This document shows positions 56,707 to 64,000 of a DNA stretch of 64,000 nucleotides, in pieces. Source of the stretch: Psococerastis gibbosa (Eukaryota > Arthropoda > Insecta > Psocodea > Psocidae); contig OZ020485.1 in the NCBI GenBank assembly GCA_963971405.1, forward strand, positions 45,195,469 to 45,259,468. The letters are read 5' to 3'. The position numbers and the translations under genes are program-made. A model generated the notes under the pieces. That model made no database searches. It saw nothing but the letters and a program-made list of their open reading frames with translations, and had not been told where the DNA came from. How positions within the stretch are numbered: the first letter of the stretch is position 1; the number at the start of each line of letters is the position of its first letter.

Positions 56707-56869
56707 TGCTCTTATATTTTCAATTTTTCCTTATCCTGCCTGATGACGTCATAAGATCTACTTAGTTTTGCCCCCGCCATCATTCTAAAACTTAGTCCTC
56801 TGCCGCCGCGGATTGGTGGAAGGCACTGGCAGTGCCCTTCCGTATTCCTGTTCCAGCTATATTTGTGTG

Positions 56870-57005
56870 ATGTAACTGCAAAGGCTTTCACGGCCGGAGT
56901 CGAATGAAAAACCAGTAGAATCTGGGCTGATGGACCGTGGTCGAAATGAAAGTGAACTTCCAAACGTTTCGTCAACATCTGCAGATTCTACTGGTTCTTC
57001 ATTAT
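56870..57005 (-). mobile_element. Penelope-like terminal-sequence fragment
   Basis: On the minus strand: GATGTTGACGAAACGTTTGG, CATCAGCCCAGATTCTACTG and CCGTGAAAGCCTTTGCAGTT, as at the 3' end of the element at 62600-63530. The 5' half of the hammerhead-like core is missing. Confidence 0.75.
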
Positions 57006-57354
57006 ATTTGCGTGATATTGGCGAAGAATCTTACCTGATGACGAACTACTGGACGGATGTAGCGTCATACCAATCGAGCAGATTTCGTCGTCCGTGCAGC
57101 TGCACATTTTCACGCGATTCAGGCTCCAACAATGTTTACAGATAGCACCAATAAATTACATTACAAAAATATAGTTTCTCTCTCACTTATAATTGCACTT
57201 AGCAACAGCGAAAGCATTGGGAAAGGTATCTGTGGGGGAAAAAGGAGCTCACGACATCAAATGAAGGCCTGAAGGGATATATTTTATGAGTGGTCACGAC
57301 TCGAATGATTAAATTAAATTAAGTCTGATACAATGTGTCAATTTTAAGCGAGCC

Positions 57355-57740
57355 TCTGCTTGTCTATTGCCACTTGTAGCCGGTGTTGGCTGACATACTT
57401 CCTTTTACTGCGCCTTATCCACATGGAAGGTCGGTTGCCCGACAACATCGTTTCCACACAGTCCTGTTCTGTGCGTCCTCAGTTGAGAGCCCCTAACTTC
57501 CCCGGCGTTCTTTCTTCCCAGTGTAATGTTCCCTGGTGGTCTTCAACGTTGTATCTCCCGGTTCACTAGTCTTTTGACTAGGTGGTTTTCGTCTCTACAA
57601 CTACGTAGTACGTGTCAGCACCAGTTCAGCCTAGTTTCTCTCAGTTTCTCCTGTGTGTCACTGGTTGACATCTGGGACACATTCCAGCAAGCTTACTCTA
57701 CCTTTTCGTGTCCAAGCGATTCAAAGTTTTAACGGCCAAT
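57355..57740 (-). mobile_element. LINE C-terminal fragment
   Basis: Minus-strand relative of 25270-25680: CACTGGGAAGAAAGAACGCC, GAACCGGGAGATACAAC and GAACAGGACTGTGTGGAAAC are shared or nearly so. More decayed. Confidence 0.65.
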
Positions 57741-58000
57741 ATTTGGCCACCTCAAAGGCAGCCTGGCTGCCCTGCTAGAGGTCGTCGACGGTGATTGTTG
57801 TCGGGTAGAGTCTGCAGTTGAGTAGGTGGGCTGTATCCTGTACTTCTACGCACTCGCATGCATCATCAAAAGGATCGATTTGACGCCAACTTGCACTGTT
57901 TCTTCTTGTCGGCGTCACCCCCGTCCTGAGGTCCCAAAGGTTTAGCCGCAGTTTCCAGGAACCATGGCGGGGGTTCAATGTGAAAATCATCCATTCAGAA
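57741..58000 (-). mobile_element. LINE C-terminal zinc-knuckle fragment, second family
   Basis: Codons WDLRTGVTPTRRNSASW and CECVEVQDTAHLLNC, a C-x-C-x7-H-x3-C pattern, then RLYPTTITVDDL and a stop, then FEVAKYWPLKL. This is the known tail of several animal LINE ORF2 proteins. Confidence 0.75.
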
Positions 58001-58578
58001 AACCTTCCCTTGATTCCAAGCAAAATAAAAAGAAACAATACCAGCAATGTCCAAATAGCCGTAGATTTGCTGACATGGAACAAGGCGCAATCCAATAAAA
58101 TTCAAATAAAAACGGGTTGCCGACCATTGGCACAGGACATTAAGGCCAAGTTTCGTATCCAGTTTTACAAAACATGGGCTAAGATTTTCATTGTCATGCG
58201 ACCTCGCTAATGAGTTATCGATCAACAAATAACAGGGGAAGTTCGAGAGAGTTTTGAGAGTAGATTCACGAGTCGAGAAAGTTACATAAACTAAACTTAG
58301 TATGCCTAAGGGCGGCTCCCGCCATCTTATCGTAGGTAAAACAACGGAAATGAGAATCCCGAAAGCAGCCACATACATTCAGCACAGTTCAAGCTATAAA
58401 TTATAACGGTACTTTTTAGCTTTTTAATTAATTATATTTTAATATGTTAACTTAAATTTAATTTAGCTTAACTTTTACAATTCGATTATAGAAACTGCAA
58501 GGGTTCAAGGGGGCCTCCATAATGAAATGAAATAAAATGAAATGACAGACCATAGGCATTTGTTCTCCACTGTTACCA

Positions 58579-58966
58579 TTAAGAGTGTACAGCCCGTAGA
58601 AAAGTGGCAGCCGGAAATTTAATACTTCTTATTTGTTATTTAGTTAACTAAGCATGTTTTTAAAGATTTGGCTCATCAAAGTTGTAGAAGACTACTTCAT
58701 GCATCATATTATAAGGTATTTTTAATTTTCGAAATTGTAGTTTTTTCAGAAACATGCAAATATTTTAGAAACAATAACTATTCAAATATTTGCATGTTTA
58801 TAAAAAAAAACTACAATTTCGAAAACTAAAAATACCTTATTATACGATGCGTGAAGTAGTCTTCTACAACGTTGATGAGCCAAATCTTTAATAACATGCT
58901 TAGTTAATTAAATAAAAAATAAAAAGGATTAAATTTCGGGCTATCCTACGGGCAGTAGACTCTTAA
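58579..58966. mobile_element. Foldback MITE, family E copy 2
   Basis: About 388 bp: TTAAGAGTGTACAGCCCGTA at left and inverted TACGGGCAGTAGACTCTTAA at right; arms as in 17664-18030. Confidence 0.85.
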
Positions 58967-59920
58967 TATCAGAAGTGTTAATTTAGGAAGTTGTGAAAAA
59001 ATTGTCATTTGAAATGCCTTTTTATTGTACTATTATACATATTACACATACTGTGTATTTTTCCCAGTGACAATACATGGCGGCATTCATTCAATTTCAC
59101 TTTCCGTATGTTCACCTACACGATGGTGTAAGCCACCAATCCACAAATGCGAAATTTGTCGCTGCTATCATTGCTAAGGTTTACATTGAATGCAGGGTTC
59201 ATGTTAAAAGACCATAATTCATATACTCATCCTCATAACCATTGTCTGCAATATACAATGTATCTCGGCGAGTTTTTAATTTTTTTTGCTTCGGAAATAT
59301 ACAGCCATTTCCATTTTATTGCCACTTTTGGCCGATCTTATCGAAGAACCGGAATCGAGTTGCTTTGTAATAGACAACTTTCCACCAAAATTACATGATG
59401 TGATTGGGTTGACAATTCTCAACAATAGCGACCATGATTAACTGATGAAGAATCCTCACTCCGACTCTTGATTGGTTGGCTTTTTTTGGGGGGGAATTGA
59501 CAACTCAATCAGAAGAGGCCATTTTGCAACATTCTTTTTGTTCATTTAATTTCTATATTATATAGTACCTATGTATAGGAAATTTGTCTATTAGTTGTAA
59601 TCGGTATTGTTCGTAGTTCGCATAATTATTGTACATGCCACATGCATAAGCATTTTCTTCCTAAATGACATTTTTTTGACGCATGTTTTGGCGGATTAAC
59701 CTTTGCTAGTTTCGGTGTCGATTCGAGACCAAAACCGAGGCCCAATGCCATATGTACGTCTCGGCAGCCAAACCGAGACTCGAGGCTATTATAATTTCGT
59801 GAAGACAGAGATAGCCTTTTTTAGGTCAAGTAACCCGTACTGTATGTAGCCTTTGTTTTATTGTAATCCGGTCCGCCTCCTTTTCGTAATAACCGAAATT
59901 AGAGGATATAGAAAAACAGG
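58967..59920. other. No gene recognised
   Basis: AT-rich noncoding; an 83-codon plus-strand frame at 59147-59398 has no recognisable domain. Confidence 0.45.
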
Positions 59921-59924
59921 GCTT

Positions 59925-60003
59925 GGCGGGATTCGAACCCATGATCTACGCCTAACCGGGTAATCTCAGGTTTCACATTATGACCGCCTGGTTACACCTG
60001 TCC
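59925..60003 (-). repeat. tRNA-like relic
   Basis: Minus strand has a B-box-like GGGTTCGAATCCCGCC and an A-box-like ACCAGGCGGTCATAATG about 45 nt before. Acceptor arms do not pair, so a SINE head or tRNA pseudogene is more likely than a gene. Confidence 0.45.
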
Positions 60004-60529
60004 TTGGTGCATGAAGCTGCGCCCCTGGTCCGGTTATTACTTCACTATATAGTTATGCGGATATCATTAGCCCCCGTAGCGTAGCCACTCAAAAACCGTC
60101 TCACAAACTTGCCAGCTCCTATCAGTATTAGCTCCTTCTGGCATACTTCTGGCAGTAGCAATCAAGACAATCATGTACATTGAACTTGGAACATATCAAC
60201 AGCAGGATGCACAGTATTCGGACTGTACACTTTCACAAGCGGCCCCAAGTCAGAGATTCAAAAAAGAATTCTACAAGCTATGCCGATTGCTTATGATGAT
60301 CTTGTAACATCAATAACTCTTGCCCAATGCCAAAGACATCAATAATTTTTCTTGTGGCATATTTCGCATTGTTTCCACGTTTGTTTTGAGCACAGGCAAA
60401 CAGACACATGTTCCAGATGTCACTTTACAGAGGGTGCAATTAGCATTGAATAAGCAGAGGTTTGTTAACCATTGACAAATCGTAAGCAAGTATGTCAGCG
60501 AGGAAAACAATTACCATGGGATCAACACC

Positions 60530-60840
60530 AAATTACAGGGGCGGAGGGGAGGGGGTAAGAGTGATCCGAGGGGCACAAAGGAACATCGCACGGTACGGGG
60601 CCTCGTGGGCAAACCACCCCGCAGGAGGTAGTCAGGACGGACAGGCCGCGCGCTGGGGTAGCACTACGCTAGCGCCCATCTACCCCCGCAACCCGCGCAG
60701 AAACGGCACAACCCACATTTTGTGTTTCCCTTTCCGCTTTTCATGTGACTGCTGTCGGCAAGGACGGGATGGCTTCCCGCCAAATGCGAGAAAGTCTCTG
60801 CCAAGTTATGTGTGAAAATGGCGGCATCGATGGATTGAGC
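60530..60840. other. GC-rich island with several CpGs
   Basis: Stands out from the AT-rich surroundings (for example CCGCGCGCTGGGG and CCCGCAACCCGCGCAG) and ends with GTGAAAATGGCGGCATCG. It could be a promoter or a GC-rich repeat; I cannot tell which. Confidence 0.35.
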
Positions 60841-61104
60841 TGCTTTTCTGTTTCTCCCTATACCTTAATACACAGGCTTGCAGGTTGTGTGCATATATAC
60901 TCTCCCCACGACGAGAATCGGTATTTTCTTCGCAAGCTTTTCTCAATATTTTAAATTCGAAAATAGAAAAAGATAGATTTGAATTGCTTGTAAGAAAGAA
61001 AGAAAATTGTCTTTATTTGCAATGTGGGCGAATTTTGAGCATTTCGGCCCACTCTTACAATTAACCAATAACAAAGGTTACCTTTCAATTGTTTTCCCAC
61101 ACAT

Positions 61105-61450
61105 CCTTAAAGAACCGGTCCGAGTTTACTCGAAGATGCTTTCCAATTTATCAATTGGTAGATAAAGAAAATGAGTAATTTCATGGTAAATAATTTTCCT
61201 ATAAGTAATAATGGCAGGGCACGCAATGCATGAGTTTTCTATTACCTTTAAAAAAATTTTTTTTGCACAAAAAGTATTTTTTTGGAGTTTTTTGAGAATA
61301 AACCCCCCCCCCCCCCCAAATTGAGTTAGCCACTAGTAAAAACCACTTTTTTTGGGTTCCTGGGACCTCAAAACATGTAAATCCGTTGAAATCTCGGAAT
61401 CGAAAATTTTGACCATCACAAACACGTATAAATTGGAAAGCAAAAATATC
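61105..61450. repeat. Repeat G with the poly-G-unit end, dispersed copy
   Basis: AGAACCGGTCCGAGTTTACT then, after a shortened middle, CCTGGGACCTCAAAACATGT and CGAAAATTTTGACCATCAC. Shows that the tandem units at 32-33 kb and repeat G belong to one longer element. Confidence 0.75.
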
Positions 61451-61523
61451 AAACCAAACCAGATACACAGCTACGCATGACACACTCATTAGCTACAAGT
61501 TTGGTCGTGTCATGTCCGTGTCA

Positions 61524-61732
61524 TGACATGTAGAGTAGTGGTAGGACTCTGACTTTCACCCGAAAAGTTGTTGGTTCAAGTCCCACACTTGCTACATTTT
61601 CAGGCCATGCTTCAGAGGGCATTTAAAGCAGGCGGTCCCGGGCCTTCCCAGTTGAGTGTAAGAGATGGCTTTATAGCCCTAACTCCGCTAGGTTGGCTTA
61701 GTAATTGGAAAAAAAAGTCAATATTTATTTAA
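61524..61732 (+). mobile_element. tRNA-derived SINE, copy 5
   Basis: Full-length plus-strand copy with GTAGAGTAGTGG, B box GGTTCAAGTCCC and an A/T-rich tail; about 10% different from the copy at 56496 by eye. Confidence 0.9.
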
Positions 61733-62599
61733 TCTTCGACAGAAGGGGCATTCAAAGCAGAAGAAGCAATAAGCAGTATATACAGTATGGATATATAATA
61801 AATAAATATTTTTTTTAATGCACACCAAAACTTGTGTTTACTCTGGGCTTGAAAAACATCAAGTAATTTTTCCATGAAAATTTCGTATTGAGCCGACAAT
61901 AGGCTATCATGCAAAGAGAATATAAATTTGGCTGCTGAAACAATGTATATTAAATTGGTTGTGTACGATACATTACTAACAATATGCAATTTTTATACAA
62001 TACATATATATATTAATAATGCCAATTCGCCAAATACAGCAGCACTCCCAGAACTAGCTCAGTTTATCCATTTTTAGTGCGCGTACTGAATCCCAATATC
62101 ATGTAAATAGATAATTCGGCTGCTGAATAATTCATTTGTAGGGCTCGCTGTTGTTACCATAAATCGGGGATAATTTAATCAAATTGCTGATAGCTGCTTC
62201 CCCCACAGCTGCATTTTACAGCGGGCATTATCAATGGTCTGCAACAATGCAATGGAAGAGCGCATTAATTAATATTAAAGTAGTTGAAAATGCAACGAAT
62301 GACATTTGCCTATAGTAGATCACTTATCAGCAGTGGTGTAGCAACCGGGTGGCCAGATCTGCCTGGGCCTGGGGTGCCAGAGCCAAAGGGCACCAAAAAC
62401 ACAGCCCAAAAATTATTTTAATTAATTCATTTTTGTAGTTTTGATCATGATTAGACACAGTTTCACAGTCTCCAGGGAGATTTTAAAACTATGAATTATG
62501 AAGGGGTGGCATCATACTAGGCCTGGCCAAGGGCACCAAACACACTACATACACCACAATAATTCGTAGAGAACTAAATCATATTAGGAATTAGGCTAA
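61733..62599. other. No gene recognised
   Basis: Noncoding; no repeat ends identified. Confidence 0.45.
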
Positions 62600-62655
62600 A
62601 TGAAGAACCAGTAGAATCCGGGCTGATGGGCCGTGGCCGACATGAAAGTGTATTT

Positions 62656-62696
62656 CCAAACGTTTCGTCAACATCTGCGGTTAACATCTTCAGTGA
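62656..62696 (-). ncRNA. Hammerhead-like motif, left arm of Penelope-like element 2
   Basis: Minus strand: TCA, CTGAAGA, T, stem II GTTAAC/GTTGAC (one G-T), loop CGCAGAT, GAAAC, GTT, TGG. Stem I TCA/TGG pairs with one wobble. AAACGTTT is self-complementary. Confidence 0.55.
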
Positions 62697-62766
62697 CGCT
62701 GCGTAGACTTCGAAGGTTGTACCTCGTTGGCTCTGTAGCGTGTGACTGGGTCATAACATCAAAACA

Positions 62767-63175
62767 GTGTTCAAGCCTATGCAACAACTCCAAAGCATGA
62801 TAAGATCAGCCAAGGATCAGAGAGACCCATTAACATCAGCCGGTGTGTACCGAATTCCTTGCTCTTGTGGTGAAGTACACATAGGTACGACTAAACGCAG
62901 CGTAAATACGAGGATAAAAGAACATAAACGAAGCTGCCGCCGTCTACAACCGGAGAAGTCTGCGTCTGCGATTGCCGAGCACGTACTAACACTATCTGGA
63001 CACACGGTGCACTACAAACAGGCGACTGACTGTCTTGTCACGGGCTACTCAATATTTCCCCAGACTACACAGAGAAGCTATTGAAATATACAAGCACCAA
63101 CACAATTTCAACAGAAAGGAAGAAGGCTTAAAGGTGAACAAACTCTGGTATCCGGCGCTGAACAAAACAACAACA
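62767..63175 (+). pseudogene. Penelope-like GIY-YIG endonuclease fragment, frameshifted
   Basis: SAGVYRIPCSCGEVHIGTTK and RSVNTRIKEHKRSCRR show the GIY-YIG layout (GVY ... HIG ... R-x-x-EH, with HIG where YIG is usual), then SAIAEHVLTLSGHTV. Near 63050 the frame shifts and continues as REAIEIYKHQHNFNRKEEG and NKLWYPALN. One shift separates the two halves; no RT precedes it. Confidence 0.85.
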
Positions 63176-63276
63176 AAAAGGATGACGTCAGCCAATTGTG
63201 AAAAACAAGGTAATGGAAATTCCCCAGAGGAATATGTATATGTTGTGTTGAGAGCGAGCCAATCCTTGCTCTCAAC

Positions 63277-63303
63277 ACAACAACAACAACAACAACAACA
63301 ACA
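63277..63303. repeat. (CAA)n microsatellite
   Basis: About nine CAA units inside Penelope-like element 2, after the end of coding. Confidence 0.9.
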
Positions 63304-63398
63304 AGTCAACAACGTCCACGTATAAAGGTCAGTGCGCACTGCGCAGCCCCCTACCCAGTAAAACGCTACGGAGCCACCGAGGTACAACCTACGCAGGG

Positions 63399-63439
63399 CC
63401 ACTGAAGATGTCAACCGCAGATGTTGACGAAACGTTTGG
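63399..63439 (+). ncRNA. Hammerhead-like motif, right arm of Penelope-like element 2
   Basis: CCA, CTGAAGA (63402-63408), T, stem II GTCAAC/GTTGAC with loop CGCAGAT, GAAAC (63429-63433), triplet GTT, TGG. Stem I CCA/TGG and stem II pair perfectly. GTT is a permitted but weak cleavage triplet. Confidence 0.6.
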
Positions 63440-63539
63440 AAGTTCAATTTCATTTCGACCACGGCCCATCAGCCCGGATTCTACTGGTTCTTCATTCGAC
63501 TTCGGCCGTGAAAGCCTTTGCAGTTACAAATTAGGCTAA

Positions 63540-64000
63540 ATAGCCCAAATGCCAAATCTTGATCTATTAGCTAAAAAATAAGCAAATATAAGTTAAATTG
63601 AAATTTGTGACGCATCCTATTGGACCATTCAAGCCATCTTAGGTACACACGATGCGAACGCAGGTGACTCGCTCAGAAATTTGTCATTGTAGCAAAAGCG
63701 TAGTTGGAAAACCACAGAAGATTTCTGAGACTAACGTGAAGCTGACCGCGCGCAGGCGCACGGTTTTCCCCTCAACACGCCCAGGACACGTCTCAGCGTC
63801 AAAAATGTTCAAAAGTGCGTTCAGAAATCGACAGTATTTTGCACCGATCACCAACCAATTTGTTCATGTAAAAAATCGTCCGCGAATCGCAGGCTATCGA
63901 ATCGGGCCATAAGCTAGGTTTACACTAAAAACCACCTTCATTTTTAAACGAAGTTCGCAAGCTTGTGTTTTTTATTTTTTCAGCAAAAGTGAGAAATTTG
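63540..64000. other. No gene recognised
   Basis: An 86-codon plus-strand frame at 63652-63912 is basic and without any recognisable domain. The window ends here. Confidence 0.4.

Larger units (their letters stand above)
62600..63535 (+). mobile_element. Penelope-like element 2, truncated, with inverted terminal repeats
   Basis: A GIY-YIG remnant lies between inverted arms 62600-62735 and 63375-63505. Both contain CAGTAGAATCCGGGCTGATG or its complement and AACGTTTCGTCAACATCTGC. The reverse transcriptase is absent. A (CAA)n tract sits at 63277-63303 between the ORF and the right arm. Same family as 10383-10640 and 56870-57005. Confidence 0.85.

Noticed and set aside
59925-60003. Possible tRNA gene on the minus strand
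   Set aside because: B box is good, but acceptor and anticodon arms do not pair; kept only as a tRNA-like relic.
63279-63303. CAA run as a CRISPR-like or coding glutamine repeat
   Set aside because: Simple microsatellite in a dead retroelement.

Overview
This is intron-rich, AT-rich nuclear DNA from an invertebrate animal, most likely an arthropod. No species can be named from the sequence. The grounds are spliced GT-AG exons, one conserved metazoan gene spread over about 25 kb, and a dense mixed load of transposon debris: tRNA-derived SINEs, decayed LINE 3' ends, Penelope-like elements and many foldback MITEs. There are no operons, bacterial genes or CRISPR arrays.

The one host gene I can support lies on the minus strand. 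It is the orthologue of AREL1 (KIAA0317), a HECT-type E3 ubiquitin ligase. Thirteen exons were read between 38967 (5') and the stop at 13607 (3'). All twelve introns have GT-AG ends and every junction keeps frame, giving 886 residues after the first, split codon. The order of parts is a SAM-like domain (exons 1-2), a hydrophobic membrane segment (exon 3), filamin-type beta repeats (exons 3-6), a linker (exon 7) and a HECT domain (exons 8-13). The codon of the catalytic cysteine is cut by the last intron. The true start lies upstream of 38967 and was not found. A decayed tandem copy of part of exon 3 sits at 36040-36177 in intron 3.

Everything else is repetitive. Region by region: 1-200 is a LINE 3' end; 2.1-6.7 kb holds three copies of a ~390-bp foldback MITE with 3-bp TWA/TAT-like target duplications, plus another MITE; 7.6-8.3 kb is a modular GC-rich repeat; 10.4-10.6 kb is a head-to-head pair of Penelope terminal sequences; 11.5-13.2 kb is LINE debris split by MITEs. 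AREL1 fills 13.6-39 kb, and its introns carry SINEs, MITEs and a 3.36-kb long-inverted-repeat element (19766-23128) with a Penelope-like element nested inside it. From 39 to 64 kb there is no supported host exon, only MITEs, SINEs, LINE remnants and a second Penelope-like element at 62.6-63.5 kb.

The most interesting signal outside the gene is in the Penelope-like elements. Both have inverted terminal repeats, and each arm carries a compact hammerhead-ribozyme-like motif (CTGANGA, stem II, GAAAC, NUH and a short stem I). The stem pairing is kept with different bases in the two families.
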